A stretch of 64,000 nt of DNA from Aquimarina sp. MAR_2010_214 (GCF_002846555.1 NZ_PJMS01000001.1:2728001-2792000); one strand, 5' to 3'; counted from the first letter of the stretch, positions 1-9,027 are shown. Numbers and translations: made by a program. Notes: generated by a model from the letters alone, not told the origin.

Positions 1-292
1 GAAAAAAAGGTGAGATAAAATGAACTTGATTTATTTTGTAAAGTTATTAAAATGTTGATTTTTAGTTCATTATAAGTGAAGTGCTAGTTGGTATTATTTC
101 GGTTTATTCTATTTTTTAATTTCTGAATTGGGACATGAACCAAATTATTATTTGAAAACCTAAATTGAATATTATAAAGGTATATTAGGCTATGATTCGG
201 CGCAGAGGAGTTGAGGTAAAACAAGTAAACAAATCCATTATGAAAGGATTTTATATTCAACTCCAACCTAACGCCGAGTTTATAGCCATATC
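1..292. other. Left-edge non-coding stretch
   Basis: No convincing gene, RNA or repeat is visible. A 60-codon open frame on the minus strand (84-266) has no recognisable motif and a composition typical of AT-rich chance frames. The stretch lies downstream of the minus-strand MarR-GNAT gene and shows no obvious terminator. Confidence 0.4.
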
Positions 293-1246
293 TTAATCTA
301 TGATCAATTCCATCTGAATGTTACATCTCTCGTACGGAGTTGAATGCCCCACGACTTTATTAAATCCTAGTTTATGATAAAGATTAATTGCTGGTTTTAA
401 TGTTGTATTACTTTCCAAATATATTTTTTGTGCACCTAGTGACTTAGCTTTTTTAATTATAGCCTTGCCTAGCAACCAACCTATACCTTTACCTTTTACC
501 TGTGGAGAAACAGCCATTTTGGCAAGCTCAAAATCATAATACGGATCGTTCATTTTTATCAAAGCACATACACCAACAGGCTCTTCTTCGTATAATGCAA
601 CTAATATTTCACCACCCTTATCCAAAATGTATTCTTTTGGATGATCCAGAGATTTACGATCGGTTTCTTCCATTTTAAAATGAGTAGTAATCCAGTCTTC
701 ATTGAGATTTTTGAATGGCATTCTGTATTTCGGTTCATAAGGAACAATTTCAATTTTTTTTATTTCTCTTAGTTTCTTCTCTTCTTTAACACGATGAAAC
801 ATTGATTTTTGATCTAAAAGAAATTCAAATTCTTCAATAGCATGCCACATATTATGCCTACTTTGATTTAAGGTAACCTCTACAGCTTTTTGTACATCTA
901 TATATTGATCTTTAATATGATTTGCTATCTGCCTGCCTTTGGGAGCCAGTTCGACATTATTTTTTCTTCCATCATTTTTGTCTTTCTTCTCACATAAAAT
1001 TTGTTCCTTAACCATCTCGCGAACGATTTTGCTTACAGAAGGGTGGGAGTGACCAATTTCGTTGGCTATTTCAGTAATAGATTTTTTACCATTCTGTGAC
1101 AAAACATAAAACACAGGGAACCATTTTGGTTTTAAATCCACATTATACATTTCATAAATTTTCATAGCATCTTCTGTCATCTTCTCACTTAACATTCTAA
1201 GCCTGGTGCCAATTGCTATAATACCAACATTTTCAAAAAAAACCAT
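293..1246 (-). CDS. MarR-family regulator fused to a GNAT N-acetyltransferase
   Basis: This is a two-domain protein of 317 residues. Residues 1-150 form a MarR-type winged helix, with the recognition region around ITEIANEIGHSHPSVSKIV and a basic wing (KKDKNDGRKNNVEL). Residues 165-317 form a GNAT domain with the acetyl-CoA loop VKGKGIGWLLGKAI and the usual C-terminal NLYHKLGF motif. This fusion is a known architecture, in which the regulator half presumably senses a small ligand and the acetyltransferase half modifies an amine; the substrate cannot be read from sequence. Two TTACGTAA palindromes sit directly upstream of the start codon and suggest autoregulation. The gene stands alone, followed by no co-directional partner inside the window. 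Confidence 0.9.
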   Translation of the reverse strand: MVFFENVGIIAIGTRLRMLSEKMTEDAMKIYEMYNVDLKPKWFPVFYVLSQNGKKSITEIANEIGHSHPSVSKIVREMVKEQILCEKKDKNDGRKNNVELAPKGRQIANHIKDQYIDVQKAVEVTLNQSRHNMWHAIEEFEFLLDQKSMFHRVKEEKKLREIKKIEIVPYEPKYRMPFKNLNEDWITTHFKMEETDRKSLDHPKEYILDKGGEILVALYEEEPVGVCALIKMNDPYYDFELAKMAVSPQVKGKGIGWLLGKAIIKKAKSLGAQKIYLESNTTLKPAINLYHKLGFNKVVGHSTPYERCNIQMELIID

Positions 1247-1258
1247 ATATTTAATTAA

Positions 1259-1278
1259 TTACGTAATCAGTTACGTAA
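1259..1278 (-). promoter_or_regulatory. Paired TTACGTAA palindromes, likely MarR operator
   Basis: Two identical 8-bp palindromes TTACGTAA (1259-1266 and 1271-1278) are separated by 4 bp, so their centres lie 12 bp apart. They begin 13 bp upstream of the MarR-GNAT start codon, where they would cover its promoter. MarR dimers usually bind inverted repeats of about this length and repress their own genes; that this protein binds here is inference. Confidence 0.65.
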
Positions 1279-1405
1279 ATATAATGATTTACTTTCTTTT
1301 TTCAAAAATGATGTGTTTTTTAGAGGATATTGTGATAAGATGAAGTACTACAAAGCAGTTTGAAGCGCTATCTTTTGTTTGTAGTTTATGTTTAGAATTA
1401 TTTCA

Positions 1406-1433
1406 CCAAAAAACCCGGTCGAATGGACCGGGT
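1406..1433 (-). terminator. Rho-independent terminator of the OmpA-like gene
   Basis: An 8-bp perfect GC-rich stem (ACCCGGTC at 1413-1420, GACCGGGT at 1426-1433) is followed on the minus strand by a run of six T. It lies 26 bp downstream of the stop codon of the OmpA-like gene. Confidence 0.85.
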
Positions 1434-1459
1434 CTCTTATATAAAATGAAATGCTTTTA

Positions 1460-2281
1460 CTATTTAGATCCGTTTTTCATAGTTTCTTTAACAAGTCCGT
1501 AGAACTGATCAAATTTTGGATCAATTATAATTCTGGTAGCAGTTTCTATACTTTGTGAACCATACTCACTTTTTCCCAGAACATCCATTCTTTTCGGATC
1601 GACTTTAAAATCATTTTGTAGAGTTCTTACAACCGATGCAGCTTGCTTTGAACTAAGATCCCAGTTATCACTAATACTTTTGTCTTTAAAATTAATAGCA
1701 TTGCTATTTCCTTCAACAATGATTTTTAAATCAGGTTTTGCATTTAAAGCATTTGCTATTTTTCCCAAAACACCTTTTGCTTTATCTTCAATAACACAAT
1801 TATTATCATCTTCACCAAATAATAATGTATTGGCCAAAGTGATTAACACAGCCCCGTTTTGTACAGCAATATTAGCATCACTGCCAAGTGCATTTTTTAA
1901 AACGGTTAGCGATGCCAGTTTGGTAGAATCAGTTTTACCAATAGCATCATTTATGTTCTTAATTTGTTTATCTTTTTCCTGAAGACTTTTAAGAGAAGTT
2001 TCTAAGTTCTTAGCTTTCTGATTAGATAATTGAGTAAAACTACTCATATTGGTCAAAAGAGAAGCATTAGTTTCTTTTAAGTCTTTTACTTGTGCTTCCA
2101 TGGTTTCAACTCGAGTTGATGTTGCTTTTTCTTTTTTACGAGAATCAGTTAACTCAGCTTCGGTAGTTTTTAATTCCTTTCTTAGCTTATCTATTTCTTC
2201 AAGAAGGTCCTTTTTTTTCTGTGCATGAATAGACAAAGTCGAAATAAACAATACACAAACAAATAAAATAATTTTTTTCAT
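1460..2281 (-). CDS. Coiled-coil periplasmic protein with OmpA-like C-terminus
   Basis: The protein has 273 residues. A signal peptide (MKKIILFVCVLFISTLSIHAQ) is followed by a long charged coiled coil at residues 22-115, then an OmpA-like domain at about 135-255. The OmpA-like fold is supported by the order of AVLITLANTLLFG, a block of predicted helix, LKIIVEGNSNAI, and a final AASVVRTLQNDFKVDPKRMDVLG stretch. Such proteins tie the outer membrane or a partner complex to peptidoglycan. The canonical EGHTD motif is replaced by VEGNSNAI, so peptidoglycan binding is less certain than for a classical OmpA. It ends in its own terminator, and its nearest co-directional neighbour upstream is the small lipoprotein at 2351. 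Confidence 0.8.
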   Translation of the reverse strand: MKKIILFVCVLFISTLSIHAQKKKDLLEEIDKLRKELKTTEAELTDSRKKEKATSTRVETMEAQVKDLKETNASLLTNMSSFTQLSNQKAKNLETSLKSLQEKDKQIKNINDAIGKTDSTKLASLTVLKNALGSDANIAVQNGAVLITLANTLLFGEDDNNCVIEDKAKGVLGKIANALNAKPDLKIIVEGNSNAINFKDKSISDNWDLSSKQAASVVRTLQNDFKVDPKRMDVLGKSEYGSQSIETATRIIIDPKFDQFYGLVKETMKNGSK

Positions 2282-2350
2282 CAGTCTTTAATATGATTTG
2301 TTGCAATTGCTAAAGTAAAACATTTTTATAAATAACATAGCAACTGGTCG

Positions 2351-2785
2351 TTATGACTTTTCTAATAGTTGCTTTGCATTTTTGATACTAGAATTAATTT
2401 GATCTCTTAATGAATTTACTTTAGTTTCTTCTTCCTTAAGTAGTTTCATTTGTGATGATAGTTTTTCGGGATCTGTTTTACTGCCTTCTTCTTCATGAGG
2501 AAATTTATCACTAAAATCACTCATCCAGGTCATCATAAAATCATAAGCATCTTTTACATCTTGTTGTGCTTTAGCATATGACTTCCCTTGAGAAGTAGTG
2601 TCTATTTTGGTTTCCAGATCTTTAATAAGACTACTCATTTCCCCCATTTTTGGCATAACTTCATCATGTACATCAATTACTTTTTGCATAAGAACGTCAA
2701 ATTCTTGTTCTTCTTTAGAAAGTTGATTACAGGATATAAATAATAATAGTAATAGTGAGGTTGAGTATAAAAATGATAATTTCAT
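2351..2785 (-). CDS. Small putative lipoprotein, helical
   Basis: A 144-residue protein of unknown function. I chose the ATG at 2785 because it places a clean lipoprotein signal (hydrophobic run then FISC) at the N-terminus; the longer frame to 2854 would put 23 extra residues in front of it. The mature part is almost entirely charged helix (KVIDVHDEVMPKMGEMSSLIKDLE and a C-terminal lysine/glutamate-rich segment), so a short coiled coil anchored to the membrane by lipid is likely. It resembles uncharacterised flavobacterial lipoproteins that carry a conserved HDEVMPKMGE core. It lies 69 bp upstream of the OmpA-like gene on the same strand. Confidence 0.7.
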   Translation of the reverse strand: MKLSFLYSTSLLLLLFISCNQLSKEEQEFDVLMQKVIDVHDEVMPKMGEMSSLIKDLETKIDTTSQGKSYAKAQQDVKDAYDFMMTWMSDFSDKFPHEEEGSKTDPEKLSSQMKLLKEEETKVNSLRDQINSSIKNAKQLLEKS

Positions 2786-2850
2786 AATTGTAATTTTTAA
2801 GTTTTTGTTTTTATAAATGAAGTTTAAATTACTTCGATAGCCTAAAAGCT

Positions 2851-2988
2851 TCAAAGATATTGTTTTTCCTTTTTTTTATGAAGTTTTGCCTCTTTGTATT
2901 GCTGTCCGATTTTATTCATTTTATGCATTTGTATAATAATATGAAATAGGCAAAATGAAATTGCTGTAATTAGAATGAAAGTTAGCAT
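2851..2988 (-). CDS. Tiny single-pass membrane protein downstream of PepSY gene
   Basis: A 45-codon open frame starts 10 bp after the stop codon of the PepSY gene on the same strand. Residues 1-20 form a hydrophobic segment (MLTFILITAISFCLFHIIIQ) and residues 21-45 are strongly basic (many lysines, ending KKKEKQYL), the layout expected of a small inner-membrane protein with a cytoplasmic tail. The spacing and the biased amino-acid layout favour a real gene, transcribed as third member of the TonB receptor / PepSY unit. No family is recognised. An accidental frame cannot be excluded. Confidence 0.55.
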   Translation of the reverse strand: MLTFILITAISFCLFHIIIQMHKMNKIGQQYKEAKLHKKKEKQYL

Positions 2989-2998
2989 ATATATTAAA

Positions 2999-4240
2999 TT
3001 AAGATTTCTTGATTTTATTTCTTAGATATTCTGTACCAATAATCAAAAGAAGACTTATTCCGAATACAGGAAATACGATAGCTAAGATTCCTATCAGTAT
3101 GATGACTCCATACCCGATTTTGAAAGCTGCCGGCACTTTTGGTGTTCCCCAAGATCCTTTACGTTTTCGCAATAGATAGGAAACAAGTGCAGCAATACTC
3201 ATTATAGTTAGTGCTATCGCAGTAAGTAACATCAACCACCAGCTCCAGGCTCCAAATTCTCCTTGGTGAAATGCCATAACCCACATTCGGCCACGCATTA
3301 AGACTCCCACATCACTCCAATTGTTTGATAGGATTTGTTTGCCAGAATATTGATCAAAATGAATCTTTTTTTGAGTATCGAGATCTAATGGGTTGAAATT
3401 AGATACACTAAAAACCCCTTTAGGCCCTTTTGGAAAATGAATCATTACAGTTCCCTGAAGGTGAAGTGCTTCTGCTTTGGTTACCATTTGATCTAATGTT
3501 AGAGCATCTCCTTTATCATTTGACTGCAATTGATGCCCTTGCCATGTAGCAGGATAGCCAGTATTTGTTATTTTTTGAAGTTGTTTAAAATTATCACCAA
3601 ATACATCAGTCCAAGGGAAACCACCTGCCAGAATAAGCAGCAGCAATCCTGAAACCCAAAACCCTGTAATCGAATGTAAATCTCTATAGAATGTTCTTTT
3701 TCCTTGATTTGTTCTGGGAATAAAAAAACCTTTTATATTCCAGCCTCTATCGGGCCACCAAACATATAGTCCGGTCAGTATTAAAACCACCATCCAACTA
3801 GCGATAAGCTCAACGATTTTGGTGCCAAATTTGCCCATTAACAACTCACCATGCAGTTTTCTGATTTTATACATGTTTGTTTCTCTTGTAATGATTTCTC
3901 CAGAAACATTTCCCGAATATGGGTTTACATACACACTGCTTTTTCCACTAAAACGACCTGATATAAATTCAGTCGCTTGATTGGCGGTGGAAGTTAAAAC
4001 CATTGCATTTGGTTTTTTAATAGCATTTTTTTCTGCGATTTCCCATTGTTCCTGAAGAGAAATGGGAGTTCCTTGTACAACGACCTCTTTAATATGTTTT
4101 TGCTTCGAGGCTTCATAATCTGCTTTGAATAGATATATTCCACCCGTTATAGAAAGTACAATTATAAACGGAAGAGATATCAATCCTGCAATGAAGTGCC
4201 ATTTCCAAAGCCATTGATTTAGTTTTTTGTTTTTTTTCAT
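2999..4240 (-). CDS. PepSY-associated transmembrane protein (putative iron reductase type)
   Basis: A 413-residue inner-membrane protein with the layout of the PepSY-TM (PiuB-like) family: a first membrane helix after the WLWKWHFIAGLISLPFI motif, two PepSY-like periplasmic segments, an internal helix pair near residues 145-160 (ending GLYVWWPDRGW) and 185-205 (FYRDLHSITGFWVSGLLLLI), and a final helix set after residue 335. The conserved histidines (KWHFIAG, KLHGEL, DLHSITGFW, FHQGEFG) fit haem or metal binding. In Bacteroidota and Proteobacteria such proteins often stand beside siderophore receptors and are thought to help release iron in the periplasm. It follows the TonB receptor by 52 bp, with a perfect palindrome in the gap. 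Confidence 0.9.
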   Translation of the reverse strand: MKKNKKLNQWLWKWHFIAGLISLPFIIVLSITGGIYLFKADYEASKQKHIKEVVVQGTPISLQEQWEIAEKNAIKKPNAMVLTSTANQATEFISGRFSGKSSVYVNPYSGNVSGEIITRETNMYKIRKLHGELLMGKFGTKIVELIASWMVVLILTGLYVWWPDRGWNIKGFFIPRTNQGKRTFYRDLHSITGFWVSGLLLLILAGGFPWTDVFGDNFKQLQKITNTGYPATWQGHQLQSNDKGDALTLDQMVTKAEALHLQGTVMIHFPKGPKGVFSVSNFNPLDLDTQKKIHFDQYSGKQILSNNWSDVGVLMRGRMWVMAFHQGEFGAWSWWLMLLTAIALTIMSIAALVSYLLRKRKGSWGTPKVPAAFKIGYGVIILIGILAIVFPVFGISLLLIIGTEYLRNKIKKS

Positions 4241-4260
4241 TTCTTAGATAAAATGAACCT

Positions 4261-4282
4261 TCACCCATTTTAAAATGGGTGA
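4261..4282 (-). promoter_or_regulatory. Palindrome between TonB receptor and PepSY gene
   Basis: A 22-bp perfect palindrome (TCACCCATTT followed by its mirror through TTAAAA) fills most of the 52-bp gap between the receptor stop and the PepSY start. It has no T-run on the minus strand of the kind a terminator needs. It may act as an mRNA 3'-end stabiliser or as a weak terminator that lowers PepSY expression relative to the receptor. Confidence 0.5.
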
Positions 4283-4292
4283 GGGTTGGTTA

Positions 4293-6626
4293 TTAGAAAT
4301 TATACTTCACTCCAAGATGAAAAGCTCTTGGGTTACCAATTGTAAAGCTGTTCTCACCTCTAAATCTGTTAAATGAGGCTCTTGCAGCGTATAACTCATC
4401 AAAGACATTAAGAGCATGACCCCATACTTCAAAACCTTTATAATGAATAGTAGCTCTAAGATTAAAAATAGAGTGCCCATCATAAGTTGCGGTATCAAAA
4501 GTACCATCTTCATTGTCTATCTGGTTTTCGAAACTGGTATTGTATTTACCTACCAATTCGTGTTCTGCTGTTATGCTGAATCCAAAATTGTTATCATAAT
4601 TCTTACGATATGTGATTAGAGAAGTTCCTATTAGGTTGGGAGCAGTATTTCTATCGGTATCAGAATAATCAACTCCTCTATCAAAAAATTCTACATAACG
4701 ATGCTGCGCATAACTACCATTATGAGTTATCGATAATCCTTCTAGAGGTATCCAGGTTATACCATACTCAATACCATATGATTGAGTTTTACCAGCATTG
4801 GTGCTAAAAAAATTATCATTTTGATCTCTTAAGGTGATTAAGGTATTTTGCCCTTCGAGAAGGTAAATTGCAGCATCTAATTTTAATTTTGAAGGAATAG
4901 TAAAATAGCCTCCAACCTCATAGTTATGATAACGACTTGGTTTTATGCCTAGTAGTTCATTTCGATTACGATATAATGTAGAAACTTGGGGTGGTGCAAA
5001 CCCTTGAGAGTAGTTTGCATACATTCCGGTTTTTGTATTAAAATTATAATTGACACCTAATTTAGGAGTAAGATTATTAAAATTATCAATAGCATCATTT
5101 ACGCCTGTAGTTTCTGTTTGATTATCATAATCATATTCAAAACCATCATAGCGTAGTGCAGCGGTAATTTTTAGAGCATCTATAGGTGATATCTCATATT
5201 GAAGAAAACCTGCATAATTAAATATATTAGCTTCATAATTCAGGATAAAGTCCCCAGAGTTGGTAGTGTATTCAATATTTTTTCCTGTTTCAGGATCAAC
5301 GACAACTTGTATTGTCTCTGCGACATAATCCTGTGGTGAATAATCTGATGTGGCACCAATGATTAAAGAAGAATTGGCAAAGTTGAAATCTAACTTATGC
5401 TGAATTAATCCTACAAAACTTTTAAACTTATTAGAGTTAATTTCTCCTGAACCCAACCCTGTTAACTGTCCCTGATTTCTAAATTGCCGTACTCTATAAG
5501 AAGGAATTTGATCCATTCGATTATTTCTAACCATAAAATTGAATGAAGTTTTATTAGAATCGTTCCAAAATTTATCTAATGTAGTTCTAGCTCTAAATGT
5601 AATTGCCTCTCTTTCAGTAAACGTTTGATCACTTTCATAGTTTCCTTCATTGTAGTTAGATTCGCTTAAAGAACCTGACATATCAGATCGAAAATCTACA
5701 AGATCAAAAACAGTTGTCCATTTTGTGGTTTCGTTAATATCATACACTGTTTTAAAAGTAATAGCTAACTTCTCATAATCACTATGTTCTATGGGGCCAT
5801 CTTCACGTTGTATATAATGACTGCCCAAATAAAATCCAAAATCATCACTGGTTTGATCAGAAACTTCGAACTCATATCGAGTTAGCCCTAAGTCATTGAT
5901 TTGAAAACCAACACTACCACTAAGGTTTTCTGTTGGGTTTTTGGTAATAAAATTAAAACTACCCCCGATAGCCTCGCTACCGTAAATACTTGAAGCCGGA
6001 CCTTTTAGTACTTCAACACGACCAAAAGAAGTAGTGTTCATCTCTAATAATGCGTTGTGATTAAATACTGATGTAGGTCGAATTTGCATACCGTCTTCCA
6101 GGTATAAAAACAACGCTTTTGTAGAAATAGGAGAGCGTACAGCCATAAAGTGTTGTTCGTTACTTGCTGATCGAGAAGTAGACATGTATACTCCTGGTAC
6201 CTGGTTTACCAGTTGATCAATACCGAAAGCTTTGGTTTCTGCAATGGCCTGCGTATTAATTGAAGCAATAGATCCTGGTACTTCAGAACGTTTTTGAACC
6301 TCTCTACTGGCAGAGGTTACCAAAACTTCTTCTAAAGCTACATTATCTTCTGTTAAACTAATGGTACTAAAAGTATCTGTTAAACTTACTTTTTTAGAGA
6401 TATATCCCAAAAAACTAATAGTGACTTCGGTAGAATTTTCTAATGTGATTTTAAAAACTCCTTCTGCGTCACTCATTACTCCATTAGTAGTACTATTGGA
6501 TTCAATAATGGTTGCTCCTGATAATGGATGATTAGCACTGTCTACTATTTTTCCTTTATATGATTGTTGTGTATAACCGTATACCCCTAAACATAGGGTA
6601 ACAGCATAAACTAATATGTTTTTCAT
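4293..6626 (-). CDS. TonB-dependent outer-membrane receptor with carboxypeptidase-like N-domain
   Basis: A 777-residue outer-membrane transporter. Signal peptide at 1-20, then a carboxypeptidase-regulatory-like beta-sandwich (22-105, with GATIIESNSTTNGVMSD and ISFLGY), a TonB-box-like segment LEEVLVTSAS near 97-107, a plug domain at about 115-230 (ending in RVEVLKGPASSIYGSEAIGG), and a beta-barrel to the C-terminal phenylalanine (LGVKYNF). Length and order are typical of flavobacterial siderophore or haem receptors, although substrate cannot be read. The PepSY gene behind it supports iron uptake. A 330-bp upstream gap should hold its promoter; I could not see a clear Fur box there. Confidence 0.93.
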   Translation of the reverse strand: MKNILVYAVTLCLGVYGYTQQSYKGKIVDSANHPLSGATIIESNSTTNGVMSDAEGVFKITLENSTEVTISFLGYISKKVSLTDTFSTISLTEDNVALEEVLVTSASREVQKRSEVPGSIASINTQAIAETKAFGIDQLVNQVPGVYMSTSRSASNEQHFMAVRSPISTKALFLYLEDGMQIRPTSVFNHNALLEMNTTSFGRVEVLKGPASSIYGSEAIGGSFNFITKNPTENLSGSVGFQINDLGLTRYEFEVSDQTSDDFGFYLGSHYIQREDGPIEHSDYEKLAITFKTVYDINETTKWTTVFDLVDFRSDMSGSLSESNYNEGNYESDQTFTEREAITFRARTTLDKFWNDSNKTSFNFMVRNNRMDQIPSYRVRQFRNQGQLTGLGSGEINSNKFKSFVGLIQHKLDFNFANSSLIIGATSDYSPQDYVAETIQVVVDPETGKNIEYTTNSGDFILNYEANIFNYAGFLQYEISPIDALKITAALRYDGFEYDYDNQTETTGVNDAIDNFNNLTPKLGVNYNFNTKTGMYANYSQGFAPPQVSTLYRNRNELLGIKPSRYHNYEVGGYFTIPSKLKLDAAIYLLEGQNTLITLRDQNDNFFSTNAGKTQSYGIEYGITWIPLEGLSITHNGSYAQHRYVEFFDRGVDYSDTDRNTAPNLIGTSLITYRKNYDNNFGFSITAEHELVGKYNTSFENQIDNEDGTFDTATYDGHSIFNLRATIHYKGFEVWGHALNVFDELYAARASFNRFRGENSFTIGNPRAFHLGVKYNF

Positions 6627-6957
6627 TGTATATAATGAGTTGCAATGACGATTCCTTCCTATTGCTTCATCTATGTATAAGATTAAACTTTTAGGTATGG
6701 TAAGCTGAAAACAATCAGTATGAACTCAAAAACTTCTTTATACAGACCCAGACAAAAAGTTCGTTTTTCGTTTGTCTAAGTATCTGGATTGATGGTTTTT
6801 GAATTTTACTATATGTTCATTCAACTTAATATTTTTGTACAAATACCAGGAGGTATCGTCTTTTTAATATTAAAAAGTATTGAATTTTTTATAATAGTAA
6901 TTTTTGAATAAGAACCGATGCTCTATTCAAAAATTAAATTCAAAATATGGTGTTTTA
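6627..6957. other. Intergenic region upstream of TonB receptor
   Basis: About 330 bp without a gene, holding the promoter region of the minus-strand receptor. Visible structure: an inverted repeat AGACAAA / TTTGTCT (around 6750-6778) and a near-perfect AT palindrome CTTTTTAATATTAAAAAG near 6860. Neither is a clear terminator or a recognised operator. Confidence 0.4.
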
Positions 6958-7344
6958 TTATGAGAAAATATACTCGGGAGGGTGATCAATATCTTTAGAA
7001 ATAGTTCTTAAATAGAAATCTTTCAATTTCCAATTCTGAGTATGTTTTGAAACAAAAGGGTTTGTATTTTTTATCTGTATTGTATTTTCCTGAAAAAATA
7101 AAGGAATAAAAGCTTCTGTTATAATGGTAGTGTCAGAATTTTCTTTTGATGATTGTGTTTTGGCCTTCATTTGACTCATTAAATAACACTTACCATTACA
7201 ATTAAGGCTGGGGCGTTCTTTATTTACACAATACTTTTCTACAATAGTATCAATATTAAGTTGATAGTAGAGTATAGTACTGATTTCCATCGCGGGGCGT
7301 ATGGCAAAAGAAGCAAATAATAGTATGGAGAATAAAATTCTCAT
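6958..7344 (-). CDS. Small membrane-anchored protein with a cysteine cluster, unknown function
   Basis: A 128-residue protein with an N-terminal hydrophobic segment (MRILFSILLFASFAIRPAMEI). Residues 39-56 hold three cysteines in the motif CVNKERPSLNCNGKCYL, which is the only striking part of the protein. I recall similar short flavobacterial proteins with the same CxNK-(E)RP-xLxCxGKCYL signature that stand near TonB receptors, but no function is established to my knowledge. The cysteines could bind a metal or a haem in the periplasm. The gene lies 330 bp upstream of the receptor and is probably a separate unit. The rest of the chain is polar with no repeat. Confidence 0.65.
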   Translation of the reverse strand: MRILFSILLFASFAIRPAMEISTILYYQLNIDTIVEKYCVNKERPSLNCNGKCYLMSQMKAKTQSSKENSDTTIITEAFIPLFFQENTIQIKNTNPFVSKHTQNWKLKDFYLRTISKDIDHPPEYIFS

Positions 7345-7601
7345 CAGTATACATAAATTTCGTGCAAAAGTACAAATTTGGATTATTCTTTTATTCTAAA
7401 AAAACAGATAAGCTGTTGTTAAAAAGGTTATTGGCTGATTTTTAAAGTTTTATGGGAATAGTATAGCATCTGTATGAGCCACCTTAACGACATTTTATTA
7501 TTGTTTAGAAGTTGTTTTGAGCTTTTGAAAGAAACATTTTTTGTTGATTGTATTTCTCCTGATTTTAAACTTATTTGGTTTATAAATTAAAATACTCAAT
7601 C

Positions 7602-8054
7602 TCAAAAATGAAGTTTCATACCTTCATGAGAAGCTATAAACCCTAGTTTCTCATAAAAACGTATGGACTCTGGACGCTTTTTATCTGTAGTAAGTTGTAG
7701 TACATGTGCTTTTTTTTGTTTTGCCCGCTCTATGGCCCATTCAAACATTTTTTGCCCAATTCCTTTACCTCTTTGATCTTTTCTAATTCTCACAGCCTCA
7801 ATTTGTGCTCGTATTCCTCCCTGATACGTTAAATATTGTATGAAAGATAATTGTAAGGTGCCAATAATTTCAAAATCATTATTTTCTACTACGATCAATT
7901 CTTGATTTGGATCTGTATTAATAGCTGTAAAAGCTTCAAAATATTCTTTTGGGAGAGGAATTTGATAGTTTTCTCTGGTTTTTCCTAATTCATCATTAGC
8001 AATCATTTGTACGATTAAAGGAACATCTTGTTGGGTGGCTTTTCTAAAATTCAT
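7602..8054 (-). CDS. GNAT-family N-acetyltransferase
   Basis: A 150-residue single-domain acetyltransferase. The order of motifs is that of the family: N-terminal FRKATQQDVPLIVQMI, central strand with IEAVRIRKDQRGKGIGQKMFEWAI carrying the RGKGIG acetyl-CoA loop at about residues 95-101, then THVLQLTTDKKRPESIRFYEKLGF-type ending (here VLQLTTDKKRPESIRFYEKL). Members with this ending acetylate small amines or peptides, and the substrate is unknown here. The gene stands alone; a 63-bp gap separates it from the metallo-hydrolase upstream on the same strand. Confidence 0.9.
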   Translation of the reverse strand: MNFRKATQQDVPLIVQMIANDELGKTRENYQIPLPKEYFEAFTAINTDPNQELIVVENNDFEIIGTLQLSFIQYLTYQGGIRAQIEAVRIRKDQRGKGIGQKMFEWAIERAKQKKAHVLQLTTDKKRPESIRFYEKLGFIASHEGMKLHF

Positions 8055-8117
8055 AGTAAGTGTATATACTGAGTACTTTGGCTCATATAATTATCCTTTT
8101 ATAAAAGTAATACTATC

Positions 8118-8939
8118 TTATATTTTGGAAGTAAAACCTATATTGTTTTTGAATATATGCTCTTGTAGATTTATAGTTTGCCCTTCACCAAATTCTATAA
8201 TTCTATCATCATTCCATTTATATAGTTCTTCAATTGGTTCCTTAAATAATGAGAATGATGTATGATGTACAGGTAAGATAACAGATGGTCTGGTGATTGT
8301 TACGGTGTCTTTTAAAAGATCGGCTGTATATGAAAAAGGACCACCAAATTTGTCTAAACCACCTCCTCCCATATTGGGGATCAAAATATCTGCTTTACGT
8401 TCTTTAATGTGTTTTTTCATTTTAGAATGATTGATAGTATCTCCTGTTACATAAATCTCTAGAGATTGACCATCTTTCTTGATTTTTATCCAATAACCGT
8501 TTACTCCTCCGCATAATATAGATGATATATAGTTAGAACCATGAACACAAGTTATTGCTTCAATTTCTATTTCATATCCATTACTATTTGTATGGATTTT
8601 ATCTGTCCAGTTCATGAACGAAACATTTTCTAAAGACCTATTGGCAAACCAAGGTTTTAGATTTTTATGCGAATATACTTTTGAGCTCGACGATATTTTT
8701 GACATCCCCAATTCATCAATATGATCTGAGTGATTATGAGTCAATAACCAAACATCAATAGCATCAAAATCCGAATTTACGAATTGAGGCTTTGTTCGCC
8801 TTTTAGTTTTAAAAAATTTCAGATCAATTATAGTATTTATGTCGCAAAGGATAGGATCGCAAGCAATTTTAAGATCTCCAACTTTTAATATCCATGTTGA
8901 AGCACCGATCCATTTAAAATCTATATTTAAATTTTTCAT
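8118..8939 (-). CDS. Metallo-beta-lactamase-fold hydrolase (UlaG/RomA-like)
   Basis: A 273-residue cytoplasmic metallo-hydrolase without signal peptide. The metal motif HxHxDH reads THNHSDHIDE at about residues 67-76, a second ligand lies in CVHGSNY near 131, the bridging aspartate in YVTGDTINH near 165, and the last histidines in LPVHHTSFSLF near 223. This is the pattern of UlaG-like lactonases and RomA/NAPE-PLD-type enzymes. The substrate is unknown. The gene is divergent from an HxlR regulator with a 91-bp shared promoter region containing a palindrome, so it is probably the regulator's target. Confidence 0.85.
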   Translation of the reverse strand: MKNLNIDFKWIGASTWILKVGDLKIACDPILCDINTIIDLKFFKTKRRTKPQFVNSDFDAIDVWLLTHNHSDHIDELGMSKISSSSKVYSHKNLKPWFANRSLENVSFMNWTDKIHTNSNGYEIEIEAITCVHGSNYISSILCGGVNGYWIKIKKDGQSLEIYVTGDTINHSKMKKHIKERKADILIPNMGGGGLDKFGGPFSYTADLLKDTVTITRPSVILPVHHTSFSLFKEPIEELYKWNDDRIIEFGEGQTINLQEHIFKNNIGFTSKI

Positions 8940-8954
8940 ATATTTACATTTTAA

Positions 8955-9027
8955 GTTACTTTAAGTAACCAAAAATAATTTAAAATATACTGATAAACAA
9001 TAACTTACATGATAGTAATTAAGTAAC
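8955..9027. promoter_or_regulatory. Putative HxlR operator in the divergent promoter
   Basis: The 15-bp palindrome GTTACTTTAAGTAAC occupies 8955-8969, close to the hydrolase start, and the same half-site AAGTAAC recurs at 9021-9027, close to the regulator start. A repeat shared by both sides of a divergent pair suits a regulator that controls itself and its neighbour. Confidence 0.55.

Noticed and set aside
84..266. 60-codon minus-strand frame at the left edge
   Set aside because: No recognisable feature and AT-rich composition like random frames.
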